Shown: piece by piece, positions 8,680 to 16,500 of the stretch | Numbering within the stretch: the first letter of the stretch is position 1 | Layout of the letters: the number at the start of each line of letters is the position of its first letter | Program-made: the position numbers and the translations under genes | NCBI GenBank assembly: GCA_002491905.1 | Contig: DKWV01000009.1 | Coordinates: 1-57,123, forward strand | Origin: Lachnospiraceae bacterium UBA7143 | GTDB lineage: Bacteria; Bacillota; Clostridia; Lachnospirales; Lachnospiraceae | DNA: 57,123 bases | Direction of reading: 5' to 3' | Notes under the pieces: model-generated | Seen by the model: the letters and a program-made list of their open reading frames with translations, nothing else | Databases searched by the model: none | Told to the model about the DNA's origin: nothing

Positions 8680-9375
8680 GTGTTAGAGGAATTAAAAAAA
8701 CGAGTTTATGAGGCGAATATGCTTCTTCCGAAGTACGGGCTTGTCACTTTCACATGGGGCAATGTGAGTGAGATCGACAGGGAAAGCGGCATTTTTGCCA
8801 TCAAACCCAGCGGTGTCGACTATGATAAGCTGGCTCCTGACGATATGGTGCTCGTGGATCTGGAAGGCAGGAAGGTGGAGGGAAAATACAATCCTTCCTC
8901 TGACACTGCTACCCATGTAGAGCTTTATAAGGCATATAAGGAGATCGGCGGCGTCGTCCATACCCATTCTTCCTATGCCACAAGCTGGGCTCAGGCGGGC
9001 AGGAGTATTCCCTGCTACGGAACGACCCATGCCGATTACTTTTATGGAGAGATTCCCTGTCTGCGGTGCCTGAACGGGGAGGAGATTGCGGATGCCTACG
9101 AGAGGAACACGGGGCTGCTGATTGTCAGCGAGTTCAAGAGAATGGAGAAGGATCCTGTGGCGGTTCCTGCGGTACTTTGCAAGAACCACGGCCCGTTTGC
9201 CTGGGGCAAGGACGCGCATGAGGCGGTGCACAATGCGGTTGTGCTGGAGGAAGTGGCGAAGATGGCTTACCGCGCGGAGACGATCAACGCGAGGATCCAG
9301 CCTGCGCCGCAGGAACTTCAGGATAAGCACTATTTCCGCAAGCATGGAGCTAACGCTTACTATGGACAAAAATAA
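8680..9375 (+). CDS. araD: L-ribulose-5-phosphate 4-epimerase
   Basis: This enzyme turns L-ribulose 5-phosphate into D-xylulose 5-phosphate, feeding the pentose phosphate pathway. It is a class II aldolase-like zinc enzyme of 231 residues. The HTH pair in GVVHTHSSY and a later His (CKNHGPFAWG) are the expected zinc ligands. GTG 8680 is preferred over GTG 8671. AAAGGAG directly abuts 8671 but stands about 9 bases from 8680, and the resulting N-terminus (MLEELKKRVYEANMLLPK) matches that of E. coli AraD closely. It follows the kinase by 39 bases in one operon. Confidence 0.94.
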   Translation: MLEELKKRVYEANMLLPKYGLVTFTWGNVSEIDRESGIFAIKPSGVDYDKLAPDDMVLVDLEGRKVEGKYNPSSDTATHVELYKAYKEIGGVVHTHSSYATSWAQAGRSIPCYGTTHADYFYGEIPCLRCLNGEEIADAYERNTGLLIVSEFKRMEKDPVAVPAVLCKNHGPFAWGKDAHEAVHNAVVLEEVAKMAYRAETINARIQPAPQELQDKHYFRKHGANAYYGQK

Positions 9376-9401
9376 AATATAGTAATGGATGGAGGATAGC
9401 G

Positions 9402-10241
9402 ATGAACAAATTAGAATTACAAAAAACAGCTAATGAAGTCCGCAAGGGTATCGTGACAGCGGTACATGGAGCCAAGGCGGGGCATCCGGGCGGTTCCCTG
9501 TCGGCGGCAGACATTTTCACTTACCTGTATTTTGAGGAGATGAATATTGACCCGAAGGATCCTAAGAAAGCGGACAGGGACCGTTTCGTACTTTCCAAGG
9601 GACACACGGCTCCCGGACTCTATTCCGCACTGGCAAACAGGGGGTATTTCCCGGTGGAGGATCTGCCTACCCTGCGCCACCTCGGCTCTTATCTGCAGGG
9701 ACACCCCTGTATGCAGGAGACACCCGGTGTAGACATGTCCTCGGGCTCCTTGGGACAGGGTATCTCCGCGGCGGTAGGTATGGCGCTTGCTGCCAAGATG
9801 GACGGCAAGGACTACAGAACCTACACACTGCTCGGCGACGGCGAGATCCAGGAAGGCCAGGTTTGGGAGGCGTCCATGTTTGCGGGCCACAGAAAGCTCG
9901 ACAATCTGGTGGTGATCGTGGACAATAACGGACTGCAGATTGACGGTAAGATTGACGATGTGTGCTCGCCTTACCCGATTGACAAGAAGTTTGAGGCGTT
10001 TAACTTCCATGTAATCAACATCGACGGCAACGACTTTGATCAGATTGACGCGGCCTTTAAGGAGGCGAGAGCGACCAAGGGTATGCCAACCGCTATTATT
10101 GCAAAGACAGTGAAGGGCAAGGGCGTGTCCTTTATGGAGAACAATGCGGGCTGGCACGGCAAGGCTCCCAACGATGAGGAGTATGCGACGGCGATGGCGG
10201 ATCTTGAGAAGATCGGTAAAGAGTTAGGAGGTGCAAACTAA
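9402..10241 (+). CDS. Transketolase, N-terminal (TPP-binding) subunit
   Basis: This 279-residue protein is the thiamine-diphosphate half of a split transketolase. It works with the next gene in exchanging two-carbon units between sugar phosphates. Visible motifs are GHPGGSLSAADI, LSKGHTAPGLYSAL and the TPP/metal motif GDGEIQEGQVWEASMFAG ending in VDNNG. The ATG at 9402 follows GGAGGATAGCG. The stop overlaps the next start as TAATG, implying equimolar translation. In this operon it would process xylulose 5-phosphate made by AraD. A two-gene split is common in clostridia and archaea and is not a frameshift. Confidence 0.92.
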   Translation: MNKLELQKTANEVRKGIVTAVHGAKAGHPGGSLSAADIFTYLYFEEMNIDPKDPKKADRDRFVLSKGHTAPGLYSALANRGYFPVEDLPTLRHLGSYLQGHPCMQETPGVDMSSGSLGQGISAAVGMALAAKMDGKDYRTYTLLGDGEIQEGQVWEASMFAGHRKLDNLVVIVDNNGLQIDGKIDDVCSPYPIDKKFEAFNFHVINIDGNDFDQIDAAFKEARATKGMPTAIIAKTVKGKGVSFMENNAGWHGKAPNDEEYATAMADLEKIGKELGGAN

Positions 10242-11182
10242 TGGCAGATGTGAAAAAAGTGGCGACAAGAGAAAGCTATGGTAATGCACTTGCCGAGTGT
10301 GGTGCAGAATTTTCGGATCTGGTAGTCCTGGATGCAGATCTTGCGGGCGCGACGAAGACCGGCGTGTTCAAGAAGGCGTTCCCCGACCGCCACATCGACT
10401 GTGGTATCGCGGAGTGTAATATGACGGGTATTGCGGCGGGGCTTGCTACCTGCGGCAAAATACCTTTTATCAGTTCCTTTGCCATGTTTGCGGCGGGACG
10501 TAATTTTGAGCAGGTTCGTAACTCCATCGGTTATCCGCATCTGAATGTAAAGATCGGTGCGACCCATGCGGGCATTACAGTAGGCGAGGACGGTGCGACC
10601 CATCAGTGTAACGAGGATGTGGCGCTGATGCGGACGATTCCCGGGATGACCGTTATTGTGCCCTCCGATGATGTGGAGGCGAAAGCGGCAGTGAGGGCGG
10701 CGATCGAGATGGAAGGTCCGGTATATCTGCGTTTTGGCCGTGCGGCGGTGCCTGTGATTAACGACAGACCGGATTACAAATTTGAGATTGGCAAGGGCGT
10801 TCTTCTGAGAGAGGGAACGGACGTGACGATCATTGCAAGCGGCATTACGGTTTCCTCCGCGCTGGATGCGGCCAAGATGCTTGCGGCGGACGGAATCAGC
10901 GCAGAGGTCATCAATATCCATACCATCAAGCCTTTAGATGAGGAGCTGGTGCTGGCTTCCGCGAAGAAGACCGGCAAGGTAGTGACGGCGGAGGAACACA
11001 CTGTGATCGGCGGTCTTGGCAGTGCGGTCTGCGACTGTCTGTCCGAGAAGCATCCCACACCCGTCCTGCGGATTGGTATGCAGGATACCTTCGGTGAGTC
11101 TGGCCCGGCGAATGCCCTCGTGGAGAAATACGGTCTGGATGGGAAGGGTATCTATGAAAAGACAAAAGCGTATGTAAAATAG
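10241..11182 (+). CDS. Transketolase, C-terminal (pyrimidine-binding and regulatory) subunit
   Basis: This 313-residue partner of the preceding gene contains the pyrimidine-binding domain (VVLDADLAGATKTG, FPDRHIDCGIAECNM with the catalytic Glu) and the C-terminal transketolase domain (VINIHTIKPLDEE, VVTAEEHTVIGGLGSA). It starts at the ATG inside TAATG, overlapping the upstream stop by one base, with AGGAGG 9 bases before. Together they rebuild a full-length transketolase. Confusion with the C-terminal part of deoxyxylulose-phosphate synthase is possible on sequence alone, but the operon argues for transketolase. Confidence 0.92.
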   Translation: MADVKKVATRESYGNALAECGAEFSDLVVLDADLAGATKTGVFKKAFPDRHIDCGIAECNMTGIAAGLATCGKIPFISSFAMFAAGRNFEQVRNSIGYPHLNVKIGATHAGITVGEDGATHQCNEDVALMRTIPGMTVIVPSDDVEAKAAVRAAIEMEGPVYLRFGRAAVPVINDRPDYKFEIGKGVLLREGTDVTIIASGITVSSALDAAKMLAADGISAEVINIHTIKPLDEELVLASAKKTGKVVTAEEHTVIGGLGSAVCDCLSEKHPTPVLRIGMQDTFGESGPANALVEKYGLDGKGIYEKTKAYVK

Positions 11183-11195
11183 AGAGGCACCTAAA

Positions 11196-11849
11196 ATGGG
11201 TAAACGAATTTTGTCTCCCTCCATTCTGGCGGCGGATTTTGCCAGATTGGGGGAGCAGATCAAAGAGGCGGACGAGGCTGGTGCGGAGTATATACATATC
11301 GATGTGATGGATGGGGTGTTTGTTCCCTCCATATCCTTTGGGATGCCGGTGATCCGTACGATCCGCAAGGTGACGGACCGGGTTTTTGACGTGCATCTGA
11401 TGATCGTGGAGCCGGACCGCTATTTGAGGGAATTTAAGGAATGCGGGGCGGACAGCATTACCTTTCATCTGGAAGCTACAGACGATGCAGAGGAGACCAT
11501 TAATCTGATCCGCAGTCTGGGCTGCCGTGTTGGCATGTCGATTAAGCCCAAGACGCCTGTGGAGGCAGTCCGAAAATATCTGAACAAGCTGGATATGCTG
11601 TTGGTCATGACTGTTGAGCCGGGATTCGGCGGACAGAAATATATTCCGGAGTCCACGGAACGTATCCGCAGGGTACGTGAGATGGCTGACGAAATGGGGC
11701 TTGATCTTGACATTCAGGTGGATGGCGGTATCACGGTAGATAACGCGAAAGTCGTACTGGATGCCGGGGCCAATGTGATTGTGGCAGGCTCCGCTGTTTT
11801 TAAGGGCAGCATTGCGGAAAATGTAAAGAAATATCTGACGCAGTTTTAA
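11196..11849 (+). CDS. rpe: Ribulose-phosphate 3-epimerase
   Basis: This enzyme interconverts D-ribulose 5-phosphate and D-xylulose 5-phosphate, linking arabinose-derived xylulose phosphate to the rest of the pentose phosphate pathway. At 217 residues it is a typical TIM barrel of the family. Signature stretches are LSPSILAADFARLG at the N-terminus, HIDVMDGVFVPSISFG with the metal-binding His and catalytic Asp, HLMIVEP, VEPGFGGQKYIP and VDGGITVDN. It begins 13 bases after the transketolase subunit and ends the operon before a strong terminator. Confidence 0.96.
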   Translation: MGKRILSPSILAADFARLGEQIKEADEAGAEYIHIDVMDGVFVPSISFGMPVIRTIRKVTDRVFDVHLMIVEPDRYLREFKECGADSITFHLEATDDAEETINLIRSLGCRVGMSIKPKTPVEAVRKYLNKLDMLLVMTVEPGFGGQKYIPESTERIRRVREMADEMGLDLDIQVDGGITVDNAKVVLDAGANVIVAGSAVFKGSIAENVKKYLTQF

Positions 11850-11854
11850 ACTGT

Positions 11855-11890
11855 CGGCGCAGTTTTGTTTCAGACTGCGCCGTTTCCTTT
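11855..11890 (+). terminator. Rho-independent terminator of the arabinose operon
   Basis: A 9-bp perfect stem (CGGCGCAGT at 11855-11863, ACTGCGCCG at 11874-11882) is followed by TTTCCTTTT. It sits between the convergent rpe and MATE genes. Its complement carries an A-rich 5' side only, so it mainly serves the plus strand. Confidence 0.85.
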
Positions 11891-11897
11891 TGCTGTA

Positions 11898-13295
11898 TTA
11901 CGAAACAATATTCTGCAGCCAGATTCCTTTCTTAACCAGCACAAATCCGATCACACACTTGATCCAGTCGCCCATCTGGACAAAGGCGTAGACGGCTATC
12001 ACAGGCAAAGCGGTATAGCGGCTCAGTATGAAAGCGATCGTCACGCTGACACACCAGATAAAGACACTGTCAAAGAGAAAGGTGATAATCGTCTTGCCGC
12101 CGGAGCGCAGTGTAAAGTAAGAGGCGTGCAGGAAGGCGTTCTGCGGCATAAAGAGGGCTGTAAGCATAATGAAACGGGTCGCAAGAGCCCTCGCCTCGAC
12201 GTTTGTGTTATAGAGAAGAGGAAAGAACTGCGCCAATAAAAGCATAATAATAGCCATGAGCGTGCAGCTAAAAACGGAAAAGGCAATCATCTTATTGTCC
12301 GTATCTTTTGCCTCGGCCATTTTACCCGCGCCTAAAAGCTGCCCAACAATGATTGCCACGGACTCGCCCAGAGCAATAAACACGATGTTGAACACGTTAT
12401 TGATCGTGTTGGAGATATTGAGCGCTGCGATCACGTTTAATCCCCGGATGGAGTAGCACTGTGTCAGCATAGCCATTCCGGCAGCCCAGAGTGTTTCGTT
12501 TAAAAGAAGCGGCATGCCTTTTGTCACAATCTTTACCACCAGCGAAGCCGGTACTTTCAGTGTGCTGTAAAGTCCCTGAATAAAAAGATTCTGCTGTGTG
12601 TGGCGGTGTGTGTGGATCAGCACGATGGCGCATTCCACGAAACGGGAGATGATTGTGGCGGCCGCGGCGCCCTGTACGCCCAGGGCCGGCGCACCGAATT
12701 TACCATAAATTAATATGTAGTTCAGTACCAGATTGACAAAGACAGCGGTTACGCCCGCTTTCATGGGCACAATCGTCTGTCCGCATTCCCGCAGGGTGCT
12801 GGAGTAGACCTGAACCAGCATAAAGGGAACCAGGCCGGGCAGCATAATCCGAAGATATTCCCTGCCATAGCGCAGGGTAGCGGCCGCGCTCCCGGCGGTA
12901 CCGTCTCCGTGCAGATAGAGCGTGATCAGTGAATCTCCGGCAGCCAGAAGAAGGATTACGGTGAGTAAAGTAATCAATGATACCATCCATATTTTAAAGC
13001 GGACGGTCTGCCGGATGCCTTCCTGGTTTTTCTGCCCGAAATACTGCGCAGTAAAAATACCTGCGCCGGATACGCCTCCGAACAGGCAGAGATTGTAGAC
13101 AAAGAGAAGCTGGTTTACAATGGCCACGCCGGACATCTGTTCTGTGCCGATCTGCCCGATCATAATGTTGTCCAGAAGGCTCACGAAGTTTGTGATGCCG
13201 TTTTGGATCATGATGGGAACAGCGATGGCGAGAACCATCCTGTAAAAACTCTTGTCTCCGATGAAGTTGTGCCGTGCTTTTTCCAAAAGTCTCAT
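11898..13295 (-). CDS. MATE-family multidrug/cation efflux pump
   Basis: This 465-residue inner-membrane protein has about 12 hydrophobic segments and the two-fold MATE layout. The first half opens with AVPIMIQNGITNFVSLLDNIMIGQIGTEQ-like sequence, containing the usual P-x-(I/M) of helix 1 and a DN..IGQ motif. It would expel drugs or cationic metabolites in exchange for Na+ or H+; the substrate cannot be read. The start codon is at 13293-13295 with GGTGG upstream on the minus strand. It is divergent from the BlaI-like repressor gene across 218 bp, which suggests that repressor controls it. Confidence 0.88.
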   Translation of the reverse strand: MRLLEKARHNFIGDKSFYRMVLAIAVPIMIQNGITNFVSLLDNIMIGQIGTEQMSGVAIVNQLLFVYNLCLFGGVSGAGIFTAQYFGQKNQEGIRQTVRFKIWMVSLITLLTVILLLAAGDSLITLYLHGDGTAGSAAATLRYGREYLRIMLPGLVPFMLVQVYSSTLRECGQTIVPMKAGVTAVFVNLVLNYILIYGKFGAPALGVQGAAAATIISRFVECAIVLIHTHRHTQQNLFIQGLYSTLKVPASLVVKIVTKGMPLLLNETLWAAGMAMLTQCYSIRGLNVIAALNISNTINNVFNIVFIALGESVAIIVGQLLGAGKMAEAKDTDNKMIAFSVFSCTLMAIIMLLLAQFFPLLYNTNVEARALATRFIMLTALFMPQNAFLHASYFTLRSGGKTIITFLFDSVFIWCVSVTIAFILSRYTALPVIAVYAFVQMGDWIKCVIGFVLVKKGIWLQNIVS

Positions 13296-13305
13296 TCCAC
13301 CATTT

Positions 13306-13318
13306 TACAGTATCTGTA
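13306..13318. promoter_or_regulatory. TACAG-TAT-CTGTA dyad beside the MATE start
   Basis: A perfect 5-bp-arm palindrome lies 10 bases upstream of the MATE start codon. BlaI/MecI repressors are known to bind TACA/TGTA dyads, and a BlaI-like gene is adjacent. The central spacing differs from the best-studied sites, so this is a candidate operator only. Confidence 0.35.
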
Positions 13319-13428
13319 TGGAGGATGCAACTCGTTTTCGGGTTCTGCCCGCATTCGGTTTATTGCGAAGTGCTTTCCCTGGGCTCTGCATAAATAAATA
13401 TAAAGTTGACTGGAGAAAAAATTCCGGC

Positions 13429-13457
13429 TTGCCATTATATGAATGATGAAATATGAT
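13429..13457 (+). promoter_or_regulatory. Promoter of the BlaI-like gene
   Basis: TTGCCA at 13429-13434 and TATGAT at 13452-13457 are separated by exactly 17 bp, about 57 bases before the start codon. This fits a housekeeping sigma-A promoter. Confidence 0.6.
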
Positions 13458-13513
13458 GAAATAAGCGAAAATGCACAAACTATAATTGCTGCAGACGAGA
13501 GGAGAAAGGGTAT

Positions 13514-13846
13514 ATGGAGTTTGAAAATTTAACAAACTGTGAAGAGATGGTGATGAAGATAGTGTGGGATGCGGAAAAAGAGCTGGATCTGTCGAGTGTT
13601 ACGCGCAGAGTGAACGAGACATACCATAAAGAATGGAAACCACAGACGGTTTCCACTTTCCTGTCGAGGCTTGTCAGGAAGGGATATTTAATGCATTACA
13701 GACAGGGAAGGGTATTTTATTACCGGATACTTGTTCCACAGAAAAAATATCTGGAGGAGATGGCGGAAAGGTTTGCAGAGTTTTGGAAACAGGAGAACGT
13801 GGAAGTTTTTTTGGAGGCGCTGGAAAATCGGTCTGCCCTTGGTTGA
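13514..13846 (+). CDS. BlaI/MecI-family winged-helix repressor
   Basis: This 110-residue cytoplasmic repressor has the BlaI fold: a winged helix over residues 1-70 (NCEEMVMKIVWDAEKELDLS, then WKPQTVSTFLSRLVRKGYL with the recognition helix, then RQGRVFYYR) and a short helical dimerisation tail. The ATG at 13514 follows GAGGAGAAAGGG. It is slightly shorter than the usual 120 or so residues. No BlaR1-type sensor protease is nearby, so induction must differ from the classical beta-lactam system. The divergent MATE pump is the likely target. Confidence 0.85.
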   Translation: MEFENLTNCEEMVMKIVWDAEKELDLSSVTRRVNETYHKEWKPQTVSTFLSRLVRKGYLMHYRQGRVFYYRILVPQKKYLEEMAERFAEFWKQENVEVFLEALENRSALG

Positions 13847-13967
13847 CAGGGGTATCTACGAAAGGAAACGGCGGCTCCTTACCCGCATGAAATCCCTGCA
13901 ACTGGTTGTAATTTTGGGGAAAGTACGATAAAATGATAAGAAGAAAGTAAAGGAGCAGCGGATTGCT

Positions 13968-14438
13968 TTGGGGATACCGATAGAGATAAGAAGCGCATAC
14001 AGGGATGAGTGGGAGGACGCTATGTCGTTGGCATGGCGGACTTTTATGAAGTTTGAGGCGGATGTATACTCGCCCGAAGGCGTGAAGAACTTTGAGAATT
14101 TTATTACCGATTCTACACTTTACAGAATGTTTGTCATGGGGGCCTACCAGATGTTTGTGGCGCTTGACGGGAAAAAACTTGTGGGAATGCTTACGCTCCG
14201 TGACAATGTGCATATTTCCCTGCTGTTTGTGGATGAGAAATACCACAGAAGGGGAATTGGACGGTCGCTTATACAATATTTGTCGAATTACCTTCTGACG
14301 GAGATGCAGGAATCCCGGGTGACAGTGAATTCCTCGCCCTATGGGGTTGAATTTTATCATAAGCTGGGATTTCGTGATCTGCGGCCGCAGGAGGAACGGG
14401 ATGGGATTATCTACACGCCGATGGAGTTCGTGCTGTGA
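13968..14438 (+). CDS. GNAT-family N-acetyltransferase
   Basis: This protein of about 156 residues has the GNAT acetyl-CoA fold. The acetyl-CoA pyrophosphate loop is YHRRGIGRSLIQYL (Q/R-x-x-G-x-G/A pattern), preceded by the beta-strand VHISLLFVDEKY and followed by VNSSPYGVEFYHKLGF, the typical motif B. The acceptor substrate cannot be told. The start is uncertain. AAAGGAG at about 13949-13955 points to the TTG at 13968 or an ATT at 13962; no ATG fits until codon 18 of this frame, which would cut into the domain. It is 24 bases upstream of the HD-GYP gene, probably co-transcribed. Confidence 0.8.
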   Translation: MGIPIEIRSAYRDEWEDAMSLAWRTFMKFEADVYSPEGVKNFENFITDSTLYRMFVMGAYQMFVALDGKKLVGMLTLRDNVHISLLFVDEKYHRRGIGRSLIQYLSNYLLTEMQESRVTVNSSPYGVEFYHKLGFRDLRPQEERDGIIYTPMEFVL

Positions 14439-14462
14439 CAGGATTGGGGACGGGGGAAATTT

Positions 14463-15719
14463 ATGGAATATATTAAGAGCAAAGATATTTATCTGTTGAT
14501 GAGAGATATCCTGAAGCTGATTAATCCTACGTTGATGGAACATGGATCCAGGGTGGCTTATATTGTTTATAAGATGCTCCAGGAGGAAAACAGATACGAG
14601 GAGTTTGAACTGGCGGATATTGTCATGGTTGCTACGATGCATGATATCGGCGCCTATAAGACGGAAAAAACCAGAATGAACGATATGCTGCAATATGAAA
14701 CAAGGGACAGCATGGCTCATTCTATCTATGGGTATCTTTTTTTTAAGTATCTTTCCCCGGTGCCTGATCTGTCCAAGGTGATGATGTATCACTGCCGGGA
14801 CTATGAGAAGCTGCAGGCGACTGACTATGCATATAAGGACGTGGCGGCTTATGTCAACATTGCGGAAAAAATGGATATATACTCAAACACTATGGGAGCG
14901 CAGTTCGACCCGCGCATGTTCCAGAAGCAGGCGGGCACGAAACTCTCCGCCGCCGGACTGGATCGGTTTTACCAGTGCGATGCAAAGTACGGTATCTTTA
15001 GTAAACTGAAGGACGGTTCTTATAAGGAAGAGTTGCGTGAGATTACCGGGTACATGCTCTTTTCCAATGAAGATAAAAAGACATTTATGGATATGCTGAT
15101 TTACTGCATGGGCTTCGCCAGGGAGAGTATGGTGCTCGATACGGTTACCACAATCTGCATCTGTGAAGAGATTGCCTCCCGCCTGTCCCTGCCCGATCAG
15201 GAGAGGGAAACGATTTACTACGCGGCCCTGCTCCATGATCTGGGGATGCTCGGGATATCGCAGGAGATTTTGCAGGCACCCCGGAGGCTTAAGCCGGAGG
15301 AGATCAAACATGTCCGTACCCATGTGGGAATCACGGAGGAAAAGCTGAAGAATAAGGTTGACGCCGAAGTGGTAAGCATAGCGCTGGCGCATCACGAGAG
15401 GGGAGACGCGGGCGGATATCCCAAACGCCTGAATGACCAGCAGATCAGTCTCCAGCAGAGCGTGTTGCAGGTGGGGGATGTGGTCAGTGCTCTTGTGAAC
15501 AAACGGAGTTTCAGGGAGGCGGCGCCGAAACAGCAGGTGCTTCGGTTCCTGAACGAGGAGGTCGCGAAGAAGCGTTTTAAGAGGCAGCCAGTCATGGCGC
15601 TGGTGGATTCTTACGATGAAGTTATGACGCATGTAAAGCAGGAAACCGCAAGAATCCTGAAAATGTACCAGACGCTCAACATGCAGTATCAGCAGGTCAG
15701 CACGAAGTATAAAATCTAA
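14463..15719 (+). CDS. HD-GYP-type phosphodiesterase with tandem HD domains
   Basis: This 418-residue cytoplasmic protein has two HD domains. The N-terminal one contains VATMHDIGAYKTEKTR near residue 60. The C-terminal one has LLHDLGMLGISQEIL, then HVRTHV and HHERGDAGGYPKRL, which is the HD-GYP signature (HHExxDGxGYP) with Ala in place of the first Gly of the DG step. HD-GYP enzymes hydrolyse cyclic di-GMP to pGpG or GMP. The neighbouring GGDEF cyclase fits a local c-di-GMP control unit. No receiver or membrane segment is present, so the input signal is unknown. GGGGGAAA precedes the ATG. Confidence 0.85.
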   Translation: MEYIKSKDIYLLMRDILKLINPTLMEHGSRVAYIVYKMLQEENRYEEFELADIVMVATMHDIGAYKTEKTRMNDMLQYETRDSMAHSIYGYLFFKYLSPVPDLSKVMMYHCRDYEKLQATDYAYKDVAAYVNIAEKMDIYSNTMGAQFDPRMFQKQAGTKLSAAGLDRFYQCDAKYGIFSKLKDGSYKEELREITGYMLFSNEDKKTFMDMLIYCMGFARESMVLDTVTTICICEEIASRLSLPDQERETIYYAALLHDLGMLGISQEILQAPRRLKPEEIKHVRTHVGITEEKLKNKVDAEVVSIALAHHERGDAGGYPKRLNDQQISLQQSVLQVGDVVSALVNKRSFREAAPKQQVLRFLNEEVAKKRFKRQPVMALVDSYDEVMTHVKQETARILKMYQTLNMQYQQVSTKYKI

Positions 15720-15819
15720 AATAATATGTTTTTTTACATATTTATATATTTTTTATGGATTTTCATGCCTTGGTGATATATAATCTTATATAGTTGAATA
15801 AACTTTTGGAGTGACAGAC

Positions 15820-16500
15820 GTGGGTAAGTTTTTTGATATGGACAGTCCCGTTATGCGGGTTTTGAACCGTGTAGGGGATTTGATGATACTGAATTTCTTA
15901 ATGATTCTCTGCTGTATTCCTGTGATAACCGCCGGGGCGGCTTTCACGGCAATGCATTATGTACTGCTTAAGATTGTGCGCGGGGAAGAGGGTTATCTGA
16001 TCAAAGGTTTTTTTAAGTCGTTTAAGGAAAATTTCAGGCAGGCGACTCTGATATGGCTTCTGATGCTGCTGGTGGTGGCTGTCTATGTGGGTGATTCCCT
16101 GATTTTTAATTATTCAGGGCTGACTTTTCCGAAAGCGCTGGTGATTGCCGTGGTGGCGGTGGCGGTGGTGCTGTTGATGATGGCGGTCTATGTGTTCCCG
16201 TTGCAGGCCAGGTTTGAAAATTCGATAAAGAATACGCTCAAGAACGCGATGATACTGGCTTTTGCCAATCTGCCCAAAACGTTACTGATGATAGGGTGCT
16301 ATATACTGCCTGTTGTGATTGCGTATTTTTCGACCTATGCTCTCCTGTTTGTCTTTATGTTCGGCATCTCGGCGCCGGCCTATGGGGCAGTGTGGATTTA
16401 CAGCGGTATATTTAAAAAACTTGAGCCGGAAACAGAGAAAATTTCCGATCTGGATTTTTCTCTGAGAATAGATGAGGGGAACAAAGAAATCGATGGATAA
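15820..16500 (+). CDS. YesL-family (DUF624) membrane protein
   Basis: This 226-residue protein has five or six hydrophobic helices and the YesL pattern: FFDMDSPVMRVLNRVGDLM, then LNFLMILCCIPVITAGAA with the conserved P-x-x-T-x-G-A-A. YesL proteins are often encoded with carbohydrate transporters or two-component systems, but their role is not established. GTG 15820 is preferred because TTGGAG lies 8-9 bases before it; a GTG at 15811 overlaps that ribosome-binding site. The stop overlaps the next start, coupling it to the diguanylate cyclase, which is an unusual partnership. Confidence 0.8.
   Translation: MGKFFDMDSPVMRVLNRVGDLMILNFLMILCCIPVITAGAAFTAMHYVLLKIVRGEEGYLIKGFFKSFKENFRQATLIWLLMLLVVAVYVGDSLIFNYSGLTFPKALVIAVVAVAVVLLMMAVYVFPLQARFENSIKNTLKNAMILAFANLPKTLLMIGCYILPVVIAYFSTYALLFVFMFGISAPAYGAVWIYSGIFKKLEPETEKISDLDFSLRIDEGNKEIDG

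Noticed and set aside
9402..11182. Frameshifted transketolase
   Set aside because: The N- and C-terminal halves each have their own ribosome-binding site and an orderly TAATG overlap; split transketolases are normal in clostridia.
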